Source: an unicellular cyanobacterium SU3
GTDB taxonomy: Bacteria > Cyanobacteriota > Cyanobacteriia > Cyanobacteriales > Microcystaceae
Reading direction: 5' to 3'
Length of the DNA: 64,000 nt
Assembly (NCBI GenBank): GCA_002172675.1
Contig: NETF01000012.1
Location: forward strand, 1-64,000
Numbering within the stretch: the stretch's first letter is position 1; each line of letters begins with the position of its first letter. The translations under genes were made by a program, and so were the position numbers. A model generated the notes under the pieces. It saw nothing but the letters and a program-made list of their open reading frames with translations, did no database searches and had not been told where the DNA came from. Shown one piece after another: positions 8,387 through 17,543 of the stretch.

Positions 8387-8559
8387 GAAGCGTAAATGAT
8401 AAAATAAATAACCATTTTATGATATCATTTGACTAGAAATTATTTCATAATGGAAATCTTTACTTTTAAGTTTATAGTCAATATTTCCATAATTATTAAT
8501 GCTTCTTCATCATTATAATTAGGTGTCAAAAAAATAAATTTATTCTAAGTTAAATAAAA

Positions 8560-9720
8560 ATGTTAAAAAATACTACTATTATTAACGCTAAATTATACGG
8601 ATATCAAGAACAACAAAAAATCTTGATCAATGAGCAAGGAATCATCGAAGATATCCGATCAATCGGTGTCGTTGATTCTACTCAAAAAGGGAATAATGTT
8701 TATGATGCTCAAGGAGATTGGCTCTCCTTGGGGGGAATTGATTTACAAATTAACGGAGGGTTAGGATTAGCCTTTCCAGAAATCCAAGAAAAACACATTC
8801 CTAAATTACACCAAATTTGTGAATTTTTGTGGCGAGAAGGGATTGACGGATTTTTACCTACTTTAGTAACAACCTCGGTAGAAAATATACAGCGATCCCT
8901 CTCTATTTTTGAGCGATTTATGAAGATTCAGAAAGAAGATGATACTCCCAGTGCAAAAGTTCTAGGAATTCATTTAGAAGGTCCTTTTTTAAACCACGAA
9001 AAAAAAGGCGCACATCCTGGCCAATATCTGTTAACACCTTCTGTAGAAGCCATAGAATGGCTATTAGGAAGTTATGAATCTATCGTTAAAATTATTACCT
9101 TAGCTCCTGAATTAGATATAACCGATGAAGTAATTTCTTATTTATCTTCGAGGGGAATTATTACTAGTTTAGGTCATTCTCAAGCCAATGCAAAACAAGC
9201 AAAAAAAGCTTTTGAAATGGGTGCTTCAATGGTGACTCATGCCTTTAATGCGATGCCTCCTTTACATCATCGTCAACCTGGATTATTAGGGGAAGCAATG
9301 ATTAATCATCAGGTTTATTGTGGCTTAATTGCTGATGGTAATCATGTCTGTCCAACGATGATTGAATTATTACTTAGAGGCAGTCTTTATGAAAGAGGTG
9401 TTTTCTTAGTTAGTGATGCGTTAGCACCCATTGGTTTAGGAGATGGGGTTTACCCTTGGGATGATCGACAAATTGAAGTCAAAAAAGGAACCGCAAGACT
9501 GGCTAATGGTACATTAGCAGGAACAACATTACCTTTATTAATGGGAGTTAAAAACTTAGTTGAATGGCAATTATGTCCCCTAGGAAATGCGATTGCCTTA
9601 GCAACAGAATCCCCTAGAAAAGCTATCGGTTTATCAGGTATTTCTCCAGGTCAATCTGCTAATTTATTACAATGGCATTGGGATAAAGATAATAATCAAG
9701 TTAATTGGAGAAGACTGTGA
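8560..9720 (+). CDS. nagA: N-acetylglucosamine-6-phosphate deacetylase
   Basis: This 386-residue amidohydrolase removes acetate from GlcNAc-6-phosphate in amino-sugar recycling. Metal and substrate motifs are present: H-L-E-G-P-F near 142, L-G-H-S-Q-A-N near 208, T-H-A-F-N-A-M-P-P near 226, G-L-I-A-D-G-N-H and the catalytic V-S-D-A near 283. The family's N-terminal H-x-H metal site is replaced by Q-I-N-G-G, as in NagA enzymes that use a single metal. Length is normal. No nagB lies next to it. Confidence 0.94.
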   Translation: MLKNTTIINAKLYGYQEQQKILINEQGIIEDIRSIGVVDSTQKGNNVYDAQGDWLSLGGIDLQINGGLGLAFPEIQEKHIPKLHQICEFLWREGIDGFLPTLVTTSVENIQRSLSIFERFMKIQKEDDTPSAKVLGIHLEGPFLNHEKKGAHPGQYLLTPSVEAIEWLLGSYESIVKIITLAPELDITDEVISYLSSRGIITSLGHSQANAKQAKKAFEMGASMVTHAFNAMPPLHHRQPGLLGEAMINHQVYCGLIADGNHVCPTMIELLLRGSLYERGVFLVSDALAPIGLGDGVYPWDDRQIEVKKGTARLANGTLAGTTLPLLMGVKNLVEWQLCPLGNAIALATESPRKAIGLSGISPGQSANLLQWHWDKDNNQVNWRRL

Positions 9721-9809
9721 ATAATTAATCGTTAATAATTAATAATAGTTTAAAGTTTTTCTGGCTTTTAATGATATGATTTGAGATAGGAAGTGATTAT
9801 TTTTCAACC

Positions 9810-10913
9810 ATGCCGGAATCCCATCTATCTCTCCACCTCCACACCGCTTATAATCCTTATCCGAAGTGTATTTTTCTTCAAGTAACCCCGAAATCATCAG
9901 CGATGTCTCAGGGTAAGCTTATTTTGGACTTAAATGTTAGCTTCAATGAACAAGAAAAATCTTTACTCAATGGCCAAATCAAGTTTGGCATCAAAGGGGG
10001 TAAACTCAATTTAAAAGTACAACAAGGGAAAATTATTGAACCTCAATTAAATGGTAATGTTCCTTTTAAGTTAATAGAATCTTACGATAATAATGCAGTA
10101 TGGCATTTAGTTCCGCAAACGGGGAAATCTACTCTTAAAATTGATTATTCATCTCTCTTAGCTACTATTCAACCTATCAATGAATCTGTTGAGGTTACTG
10201 TCTCTTATGCAGTTAGTTTAGCCGATATTTCTATTACTGATGTCTCTGGGTTATGGCGACATGATATCCATCCTAATAAACATAGTATTCTAGAACGGAA
10301 ACTGGCTCAATTTTTGTGGAAAGAACGGCTTTCTCCTGAAATTTCTATGATTCAATTAACTTCTAATGTATCAGAAGTCAAAAAAATAGATAGCCCTACC
10401 ACGAATATTGAACCACAACATCTTGCTGATTTACATCAATTAATTAATAACATTTATGATGTCAAAACCAGCAATTTATTAGAATTAACTAAAATTGCAC
10501 AATTAGATTCTCAAACTGACTTAGCAGGAGGCAATTTTTTGGGAAACGAATTAAGTGGAATTGAATTAAATGGGGCTAATTTAACTCAAAGTAATTTTCG
10601 GGGGGCTAATTTAACCGATGCTGATTTAAGTGAAGCCACATTAAGTTATACTCGGTTTAGTGGGGCTGATCTCAGTGGAGCTTATTTAGGTAATGCTAAC
10701 TTACAAAAAGCAGATTTTTATCGCAGTAGTTTGGCCTTAGCTAATTTAATTGGGGCTGATTTAAGAGGGGCTAATTTGCAAGAAGCTAACTTAAGTCAAA
10801 GTAATTTAAGTGGGGCTTTAATTGAAGGCTCTATGTTTGGTAATAACGATGGAATGACAACTGAAATAAGAAGGAATCTATTAGAAAGGGGTGCTATTTT
10901 TCCTGAAGTATAA
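9810..10913 (+). CDS. Pentapeptide-repeat protein
   Basis: This protein has up to 367 residues. The N-terminal 200 residues form a domain I do not recognise, predicted to be beta-rich. From about residue 235 to 340 there are about a dozen pentapeptide repeats of A(D/N)LXX form (G-A-N-L-T, G-A-D-L-S, E-A-N-L-S), which fold as a right-handed beta-helix. Cyanobacteria have many such proteins of unknown function. The first 31 residues are poorly typical, and the internal ATG at 9903 (M-S-Q-G-K-L) could be the real start. There is no signal peptide or membrane helix. Confidence 0.85.
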   Translation: MPESHLSLHLHTAYNPYPKCIFLQVTPKSSAMSQGKLILDLNVSFNEQEKSLLNGQIKFGIKGGKLNLKVQQGKIIEPQLNGNVPFKLIESYDNNAVWHLVPQTGKSTLKIDYSSLLATIQPINESVEVTVSYAVSLADISITDVSGLWRHDIHPNKHSILERKLAQFLWKERLSPEISMIQLTSNVSEVKKIDSPTTNIEPQHLADLHQLINNIYDVKTSNLLELTKIAQLDSQTDLAGGNFLGNELSGIELNGANLTQSNFRGANLTDADLSEATLSYTRFSGADLSGAYLGNANLQKADFYRSSLALANLIGADLRGANLQEANLSQSNLSGALIEGSMFGNNDGMTTEIRRNLLERGAIFPEV

Positions 10914-10925
10914 AAATAAAGTCTA

Positions 10926-11279
10926 TTAATCATCTGAAGTTAAGCCTTCTTTAATTTCTAAAAATAAAGCGACAATATCAGTTAAAGAAATCTTCAATAA
11001 AGAAAGTATCCCTATGGCAATTAAGATGATTCCTAAGAAGAAGTTATCATCGGCTAAAATGAGTCCTACCACGACAATAAAATAGGGAGAAACAATATTA
11101 CTAATTTTCTCAACAATAGTGACAACTTCGGGGTTGTTTTCCTCAATTGATGAGTCTTCTATATTACTAATTTGACTTAATTCTGTGTCATCTTCCGTAG
11201 CTTCTTCTAGTTCAGATTCTGAAGGAAACATAATATCAGGAACCTCTATATTTTCTTCTTTTGGTTGTCTTCCAAACAT
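10926..11279 (-). CDS. Small membrane protein with acidic N-terminus
   Basis: The protein has 117 residues. The first 60 are strongly acidic and probably disordered; two hydrophobic segments follow at about 66-78 and 80-98 (P-Y-F-I-V-V-V-G-L and F-L-G-I-I-L-I-A-I-G-I-L), then a short acidic tail. I do not recognise the family. It lies 36 bp downstream of the desaturase-like flavoprotein on the same strand and may share its transcript. It converges on the pentapeptide gene. No function can be inferred. Confidence 0.6.
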   Translation of the reverse strand: MFGRQPKEENIEVPDIMFPSESELEEATEDDTELSQISNIEDSSIEENNPEVVTIVEKISNIVSPYFIVVVGLILADDNFFLGIILIAIGILSLLKISLTDIVALFLEIKEGLTSDD

Positions 11280-11315
11280 AATTTACCTCTAAATTGTTCA
11301 CTGCGTTAGTTTGGT

Positions 11316-12815
11316 TTAAGGTAGCCAAAACTGGGGGATGATATCATTAATTATTTTACGAACATTCTGGTTAATGACTCGCCCTAGTTGAATATGGGGT
11401 TCATCGGGTTCTACAGGAATAATTTTAGCAGTATTTCCCTCTAATTGTTTTATGACTAAATTAGCAGCTTCTAACCCAGTTACATAAGCTTTTTCTTGTG
11501 ACCAAGAACCATGACTTGTGATAACCCAATCCCCACTTAAGTATAAATTAGGGATGGGAGATTGTGCAGGGAGTAAATATTGATAACTACCAGGGGCAAA
11601 GTGAGTGACTCCTTGACGAACTTTAATAACGCGACTATCTACAATCTTAGCATCAGCAAAGCTAGGAATACAAGTGGTTAAATCTTGATGAACTTTGTTA
11701 ATAATTTGTTCGTCATTCATAGCTAATAGTTGATTAGCGTGGTAAAAATCTGCTTCAATAACACTTCCCGATAAATCTTTGTATTCATCATGAAGATGAT
11801 TGAGATCAAAAAATGTCCATCCTGTGGTTTTATCAAAGCCAAAACAAGCATTAGAAGGCAGAGGAATATCAACTTTTTTATCAAACCATAACCGAGTTGC
11901 TAAAATATCGATTCCCCCTAAATTAGATAAATTGTAAAATTCTGGATACTGATTTAACACCTTACTTTCTGACACTATCTTTTTAATTCCACTAATACTA
12001 ACCCCTAAAATAACTGCATCTGCTGCAAAAATTTCATTATCACACATAACCCCTTTTGCTGTTCCTTGATTATTAACAATAATATCAGTGACTCGCTGAT
12101 TAGTTAAAATTTTGCCCCCTAAATCTTGTATCTTATCTACCCAAGGTTTAAAAATCATTTCTCCTACCGTTCCTCGACACCAAACCACATCAAAATTAGG
12201 TTGATGAGCTAAGATAAAATAATAAAGCATTCCTAAAGTTGCTGCTGCACTACATTGTTCTCCTGGGGCAAATAAACCCACTAATAACATGGGTTCAAAC
12301 GCATCTTTATAGAGGCGAGAAGATACTCCAAATTGTTTAAATAATTCCCTAGCCGTGATTTTATCATAGCGTTCCCAAGCTTCAGGAGAGTTATCAAAAT
12401 CCAGTAAGCTGTAAAGTAAGGGTAAAGCTGATAATCTATCGATTAAAGGTAGTCGTTGAAACTTAGTATATAGAAACGTTCCTAACGGAGTTGGTAAAAG
12501 AGGTTTATCTTGAAAAATTGGCGATTCTACTTCTAAACCAGCAGGAGAATATTGAGAAGAACGAGTCCAATTTGTAAATGGACTTAACCCTAATTCTTTT
12601 ACTAATTGAAAAATATTTTTGTAGGGATACCAAAATCCATGAATTCCTGCTTCTATAGATTTTCCATCCTCTGTTTTCCAGCCAGCAACTAATCCCCCAG
12701 GATAAGGAGATGCTTCTAATAAAGTGACATCATAACCTTGTTTTGCTAAGTGATAAGTTGCTCCTAAACCAGCCCAACCTGCGCCTACAACCACAACTTT
12801 TTTTTGTTTTGACAT
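11316..12815 (-). CDS. Carotenoid-desaturase-like FAD oxidoreductase
   Basis: This 499-residue flavoprotein belongs to the amine oxidase/phytoene desaturase superfamily. The N-terminal dinucleotide fold V-V-V-G-A-G-W-A-G-L-G-A and E-A-S-P-Y-P-G-G are clear, and the C-terminal FAD motif N-L-Y-L-S-G-D-W-V lies around 430. The G-I-H-G-F-W-Y-P-Y-K-N segment resembles the zeta-carotene desaturase motif G-L-H-V-F-F-G-C-Y. It is not close enough for me to call it CrtP, CrtQ or CrtH. A role in carotenoid, isoprenoid or lipid redox chemistry is possible. Confidence 0.8.
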   Translation of the reverse strand: MSKQKKVVVVGAGWAGLGATYHLAKQGYDVTLLEASPYPGGLVAGWKTEDGKSIEAGIHGFWYPYKNIFQLVKELGLSPFTNWTRSSQYSPAGLEVESPIFQDKPLLPTPLGTFLYTKFQRLPLIDRLSALPLLYSLLDFDNSPEAWERYDKITARELFKQFGVSSRLYKDAFEPMLLVGLFAPGEQCSAAATLGMLYYFILAHQPNFDVVWCRGTVGEMIFKPWVDKIQDLGGKILTNQRVTDIIVNNQGTAKGVMCDNEIFAADAVILGVSISGIKKIVSESKVLNQYPEFYNLSNLGGIDILATRLWFDKKVDIPLPSNACFGFDKTTGWTFFDLNHLHDEYKDLSGSVIEADFYHANQLLAMNDEQIINKVHQDLTTCIPSFADAKIVDSRVIKVRQGVTHFAPGSYQYLLPAQSPIPNLYLSGDWVITSHGSWSQEKAYVTGLEAANLVIKQLEGNTAKIIPVEPDEPHIQLGRVINQNVRKIINDIIPQFWLP

Positions 12816-12895
12816 TTTCTAATCTTGAGTCTTTTTAGTGTTTTTACAATTGCTTATGTTACAATTAAGAGTACGTCAATTTTAGAGGAAAAAAG

Positions 12896-13239
12896 ATGAA
12901 AACTTCTGTTAATTTAACCTTTGAAAATTATCTAGAATACGATGATAACACAAATTGTCTCTATGAACTGGTAGATGGAGAATTAAGATTAATGACTCCT
13001 GCTAGTCCATTATATTCAGATATTATTGACTTCATTTTTAAACAATTTGATCGAGAAATTGAGCGGTTCAATTTAGATTATGTGGTCAAACAAACATCCA
13101 TTGGTATTCGTACAAATTATAAAACTTCTCGTTTACCTGATGTCTGTGTTATTCCTAAGCAAGAGTGGCAAAAATTACGAAATACCAAAGTAAATTCAGC
13201 AGTTTTCGAGGTTCCTTAGAACAAATTTTATTATTATAA
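12896..13239 (+). pseudogene. Uma2-family endonuclease, internally deleted
   Basis: The first 107 residues (to 13219) match the N-terminal half of the Uma2/DUF820 restriction-endonuclease-like family (Y-E-L-V-D-G-E, L-P-D-V-C-V-I). The family is usually about 190 residues. At F-E-V-P the frame closes, and in another frame the next bases read L-E-Q-I-L-L-L followed by TAA (13237-13239), which is the usual end of this family. A middle block carrying the catalytic E-V-x-S-P-S region is deleted. GAGG before the ATG is intact, so a short peptide may still be made. Confidence 0.75.
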
Positions 13240-13341
13240 AGCGTTAATTGTCATTCCAAGAAAACGAGAAATTTCATTAACTTTCTAATCATAATGTGTA
13301 GTATGATATCTATATTATTAATATGAAAATCAACTAGAATT

Positions 13342-13640
13342 ATGTTGAAATCATCTAAAACCGTATTATTTTTGTTACTCTTATCCCTAGGGCAATTATT
13401 GCTTAATCTGCCAAAGCTGAACAAGTCTGTAAAGTAACAGACCCCACCGGAACCCCTCTTAATGTTCGGGAAACCCCCAATGGTAGCCTTGTGGGTACGT
13501 TAAGAAATGGGGTTGAAATTTATATTATTAAAATTGACTATGACTCTCAAGGTCGTCCTTGGGCTTTAGTCGGGCGATATCGTCAAAGTAGTGCATTTGG
13601 TTGGGTGTTTCGAGAATTTATTAGTTGTTTTAATGGCTAA
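13342..13640 (+). pseudogene. Secreted SH3-domain protein, frameshifted
   Basis: The ATG at 13342 opens a signal peptide (L-K-S-S-K-T-V-L-F-L-L-L-L-S-L-G) that soon leaves frame and stops at 13435-13437. From 13410 another frame encodes A-K-A-E-Q-V-C-K-V-T-D-P, N-V-R-E-T-P-N-G and G-W-V-F-R-E-F-I-S-C, a bacterial SH3 domain of about 70 residues with its own TAA at 13638-13640. That frame also contains a TAA at 13404-13406, within the former signal peptide. At least one indel and one stop are needed to explain this, so it is a decayed gene for an exported protein. Confidence 0.7.
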
Positions 13641-13866
13641 TTAGGAATCTAATATAATTAATTGTTTTAAAACTTCACTTAACTATATATTTTTTTATAT
13701 AAAAAGTAATTATTAAAAATATTTGTTAAAATTATAGTAGAAGTAGCTGAAAAAATAGACTGTGTTTAAGTATCCTAGAGTTATTCGGGTATTTATATCA
13801 CTGAAACTTTCGTTTTTTGAGTATTAATGCTCAGCCTTTTTGTTAATTGATTTAGAGGATAAAAAT

Positions 13867-13980
13867 ATGTCTACTGACTTTACACAAGCTTTAGAAGTAG
13901 TTGGCTTAATTAGCGTTGCTTGCACCATTATATCACCCATTTTGATTTGGTTATTAAGTCATCAACCAGAAACAATTTAA
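13867..13980 (+). CDS. Very small single-helix membrane protein
   Basis: This 37-residue ORF (M-S-T-D-F-T-Q-A-L-E-V-V-G-L-I-S) has one hydrophobic helix (about residues 11-32) and a short polar tail. The ribosome-binding site GAGG lies at a good distance from the ATG. It does not match photosystem or cytochrome b6f small subunits that I know (PsbX, PsbM, PetM, PetN, PsaM). The ORF is shorter than most gene finders report. Its reality rests on the RBS, helix and clean start only. Confidence 0.45.
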   Translation: MSTDFTQALEVVGLISVACTIISPILIWLLSHQPETI

Positions 13981-14018
13981 TTGCAGTTTTGTCGTTAAAC
14001 AATTTCCAAATTGTGAGA

Positions 14019-15956
14019 TCATGGAGAGGTGACAACTTTTCTCTCGTCACTCACTTCAGTTGTAAACTCATAACCCCCTGCTTTTACTTGTAGTTTTCCT
14101 TGTTTATAACCTAGAAAAATAGGCGATTTATCTTTGGTTTGACTGTTATAAAGGGCAAAATTTTCTGACCATCGATGTAAATCCCCATTACGGATAATCA
14201 TTGGTAAAAGATTGAGAGTATTGTAAATTAATTGTAAGTTTTGTCCTTTCGTCCCTTGATAATTGACAATTCCTGTAGTCAGTGATTCTAAATTAAGCTG
14301 ACTATTTTTTTTGATATTTTCTTTGAATTGTTCATAATTTCCATGAGTTTCTGTTTCCCCAACTTCTAAAACGAAACCATAAAAGGTTTCATAGGTTTTT
14401 TCTGCTGTTAAAAATCTTTCTTGTGAATATTTTTCTTTTTTCCTAGTTACTTCTTGATAAGGTTTTAAGTTAATGGGATGAACCGCTAACCAAGTTTTTT
14501 CAAGTTTAAAAAACCAAATATTATCTTCAATTTCTGCTAAAGAATTTTTAGGAATTTGAAAATTAAAATTAGATTGAGAGGGTGGACGTAACCAAATTAA
14601 AAGATTACGATACTGACCAATTTCATCCCCTGGTTTTTTACCTTGTTTAACAAACTTTTTACCCGTATTAACCACAAAATAATCAACCCCTTGCTGAGAA
14701 TTATAAGCCATTAATTTAAAGGGGGCAACATCGCCATCAGGAAATTTTGCTGCTAAACTTCCCATTTGATAACTATGTCCAAAAAACTGAGTTTCCCAGT
14801 AACCAGGTTCATCAGATTTCCCAGGTTTCCAATTTTCATATAATGGTTTACTACTGAGAATTTCTAGAGGTTTTTTAAAGTTTTTGTGGGCTAATGCTAC
14901 GGCTGCTAAAGGGGGACGATAGGAACTGGTAATTAAGAATAAAGTATCCTCTTCAGGATGATGATTCGGTAAAGGAGTATCACCAAAATATAACCAAAAA
15001 GTTCTAGCAGAAGATGACCCCATCGCCACATTTCCCCCTCCATAATCTCGTTTTACTGGACCTCCCCAACCCCCTCGATAATATTTAATTGCAGCAGCCA
15101 CAGACATCCAATCTAAGGCAGCTTTTGCTAATAATTTAACTTCGGAATCTTTGGCAAAATCATAAAGATTTAGATAGGGGGCAAAGGTGTGTCCGTGATA
15201 CACTTCTGAGTCCCATTCTCCCATACCAATATGATACAATGCCCAGACATATCGCTGGATTTTTTCTTTATAAATTAATCGTGTTTCTTCGTTACCTGTT
15301 TCTTCAGCCATTAAGTAAACAGACGTTTCTCTCATCGCCCTTAAATTGTCCGTATTTCTGCCATCAACCCACCTTCCTCGACGGCGAATATCCCAGTCTC
15401 TACCGCTACCATCTCCTAACCCATAAACAGGATGAGGGCGAGTTAAAGGATCTTCGGATGTCCATTTTTTTGCCCCTTCAAACATTCGCTGTTTATAGTC
15501 GGGATCGAGCAATTTTCCGTATAAAAAATACTTACGAATTTGTCCCTTTAAAGTAAAACAATAATAGTAATCAATGCCATTTGTCTGTTGATGTTCTTTA
15601 GCTTGGGCATCTTCTTGTTGTAAAAAAGCGATTGCTTTCTCTTCATTTCCTGCTAAAAAATCCAACATCGCCCTAGGATAAGACCGTTTTTCGTTTTCTC
15701 CATAGGTATTGCCATAACTTTCTCGACCAGCATAAAAATCAATAATTTCTAATGCTCTCTTTTGAAACTTTTTTTCTAATTTTACTGTCCATTGATTACG
15801 GTATTTTTTCTCAACTGAAGGCACATTTAAAGACGCAAGTTGACTAAATTCTGTTGTTACGGGTGCTGTTTTGACAATACCAGAAGAACAACTAATTAAT
15901 GAAGTTGAACATAAAATAAGAAGACTAATAGGATAACTCAGTATAGATAATTTCAT
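14019..15956 (-). CDS. Large lipoprotein, possible polysaccharide-active enzyme
   Basis: This 645-residue protein has a lipoprotein signal (L-I-L-C-S-T-S-L-I-S-C, lipidated Cys near 23). A helical domain (about 60-330) is rich in Trp, Tyr and Gly motifs such as W-G-G-P-V-K-R-D-Y-G-G-G, followed by a beta-rich C-terminal part. This architecture is reminiscent of alginate or heparin lyase families (alpha/alpha toroid plus beta-sandwich), but I do not recognise a specific family. It is probably anchored in the outer or plasma membrane. It is 6 bp downstream of the periplasmic-binding-protein gene and likely co-transcribed. Confidence 0.6.
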   Translation of the reverse strand: MKLSILSYPISLLILCSTSLISCSSGIVKTAPVTTEFSQLASLNVPSVEKKYRNQWTVKLEKKFQKRALEIIDFYAGRESYGNTYGENEKRSYPRAMLDFLAGNEEKAIAFLQQEDAQAKEHQQTNGIDYYYCFTLKGQIRKYFLYGKLLDPDYKQRMFEGAKKWTSEDPLTRPHPVYGLGDGSGRDWDIRRRGRWVDGRNTDNLRAMRETSVYLMAEETGNEETRLIYKEKIQRYVWALYHIGMGEWDSEVYHGHTFAPYLNLYDFAKDSEVKLLAKAALDWMSVAAAIKYYRGGWGGPVKRDYGGGNVAMGSSSARTFWLYFGDTPLPNHHPEEDTLFLITSSYRPPLAAVALAHKNFKKPLEILSSKPLYENWKPGKSDEPGYWETQFFGHSYQMGSLAAKFPDGDVAPFKLMAYNSQQGVDYFVVNTGKKFVKQGKKPGDEIGQYRNLLIWLRPPSQSNFNFQIPKNSLAEIEDNIWFFKLEKTWLAVHPINLKPYQEVTRKKEKYSQERFLTAEKTYETFYGFVLEVGETETHGNYEQFKENIKKNSQLNLESLTTGIVNYQGTKGQNLQLIYNTLNLLPMIIRNGDLHRWSENFALYNSQTKDKSPIFLGYKQGKLQVKAGGYEFTTEVSDERKVVTSP

Positions 15957-15962
15957 AACTAA

Positions 15963-17411
15963 TTAATCATTAATAATTTCAAAATCATATTCAGCAAAAT
16001 TACTACTTGTAGGAATAACTCGAACTAATAAAGGATCAGTATTGCGATCGCCACTTTTTAGAAATTGTATGGGTTCTCCTGATGTTTCATTAGAAGATAA
16101 TTCTGTTTGTTGTAAATTACTTAAAACACTTTTTCTTGTAGCATTTTCAGATAATACTTTAGTAAAGGCTTTAGTTGCATCATAACTGGTTGCTGTGCGC
16201 CAACTCACTCGCCCTCCCCATCGTTTTGCTGCTAAACTTGTGTAAGGATAACTACTTTTAGCAAACCAAGGAACAGCTAAGACTAAATCTTTGACACCTC
16301 CTTGACTTAATTGTAACGTGGCAGGATTATATAAAGCATCACCGCCTAATAATTTTTTCGGGTTTGCTAGATTAGCATTAGCATCAGCAACCTGCAAAGC
16401 AAGGTTAATAATCTTATTGTCAGTGTTAGGAAATAAAACAAAAGCATCCACTTTGTTTTGTAAAGCTTCCACAGTATTTTTAGGATTAAAACTAGGAAGA
16501 CTCATATCTATTACTGTTGCACTTCCTAATAGTTGAAAGCCATTGACAAACGCATCTTTAAGACTTTTACTATAATTGCTCGTTGATGTGTAAAAAACAG
16601 CCACATTACTAATACTATTTTGAATGGCATATCGGGCTAAAAACTGTCCTGCTTTAGCATCAGATGGCACAGTTCTAAAAAATACATTACCCGATAAACT
16701 GGTGCTAGTGCTAGTAGGAGAAATCATCGCTATTCCTGCTGTTTCATATTCTTTTAAACCCTCAGCAGTTGCACTACTAGAATTATGACCAATCACTCCT
16801 AAAATATCATTATTGTTAACAATTTTTTCAGCCACTTGTTTAGCATAATTAGGGTCATTACTATCATTAACAATCACAATTTCTAATAGTCTTCCATTGA
16901 TTCCTTTTTGATTAAATTGACTTTGTGCTTGTGCCACTCCCCGCAACATTTCTTCTGCATTGGTGGGTTTTTGATCCACCGGAACAACAGCTGCTAAAGT
17001 AAAGGGATTTCCTGCTTTTCTTGCTTCTGAGTTATTAAGATAGATTTGAATTTCTGGATCATTATTACTAGGTTTAGTCTTGATAGCTTCAGAAAACTGT
17101 TCATAAGCTTCTTCATAGTTTCCTGCTTTAAACGCTGCTATTCCTTGCTCAATATTAGGGTTATTTTGATTCGTAAATAAACGGCGATCGCCACTACTAA
17201 ACCGTTTGTCTAAAGGAATTTCTGTTAAGCTATGATCACTAGGAGATGGGGTAGAAGTTGGGGAAGAAGTAATAGTAGGAGTTGGGTCAGGAATTGGGTT
17301 ATTATCACTAATTAGAAGGGGTTTAACTGCTAATTCCCAAAGGATAACAATAATGGCTAGTGTTCCAATGGTACTTAAAGTGGCGAATATTATTTTTAAT
17401 GTTTTATCCAT
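15963..17411 (-). CDS. Branched-chain amino acid-type periplasmic-binding protein
   Basis: The protein has 482 residues. An N-terminal membrane helix (about 8-30) anchors it, followed by a Pro/Ser/Thr-rich linker and a TPR-like pair of helices (N-I-E-Q-G-I-A-A-F-K-A-G-N-Y-E-E-A, about 84-115). A type I periplasmic-binding domain (LivJ/AmiC class, about 135-480) completes it. Cyanobacteria have many such anchored sensors that lack transport partners, and none is adjacent here. It may sense or deliver a small ligand to the large lipoprotein gene product downstream, which is my inference from the 6-bp spacing. Confidence 0.8.
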   Translation of the reverse strand: MDKTLKIIFATLSTIGTLAIIVILWELAVKPLLISDNNPIPDPTPTITSSPTSTPSPSDHSLTEIPLDKRFSSGDRRLFTNQNNPNIEQGIAAFKAGNYEEAYEQFSEAIKTKPSNNDPEIQIYLNNSEARKAGNPFTLAAVVPVDQKPTNAEEMLRGVAQAQSQFNQKGINGRLLEIVIVNDSNDPNYAKQVAEKIVNNNDILGVIGHNSSSATAEGLKEYETAGIAMISPTSTSTSLSGNVFFRTVPSDAKAGQFLARYAIQNSISNVAVFYTSTSNYSKSLKDAFVNGFQLLGSATVIDMSLPSFNPKNTVEALQNKVDAFVLFPNTDNKIINLALQVADANANLANPKKLLGGDALYNPATLQLSQGGVKDLVLAVPWFAKSSYPYTSLAAKRWGGRVSWRTATSYDATKAFTKVLSENATRKSVLSNLQQTELSSNETSGEPIQFLKSGDRNTDPLLVRVIPTSSNFAEYDFEIIND

Positions 17412-17481
17412 AAATAAAAGTCATTTACTGTAACTCTATTATAATTATCGATTTCTGGACTGTTCCCCGTTCCCTGTTTTC

Positions 17482-17511
17482 AAAAAAAACCCCCTAAAAA
17501 CTTAGAGGGTT
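17482..17511 (-). terminator. Rho-independent terminator of tkt
   Basis: On the minus strand, AACCCTCTAA pairs with TTAGGGGGTT (one mismatch) around a 4-base loop and is followed by eight T. It lies about 33 bp after the transketolase stop. Confidence 0.85.
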
Positions 17512-17543
17512 GCGATTAATTAATAACAAGAATAAGGAAAAGG

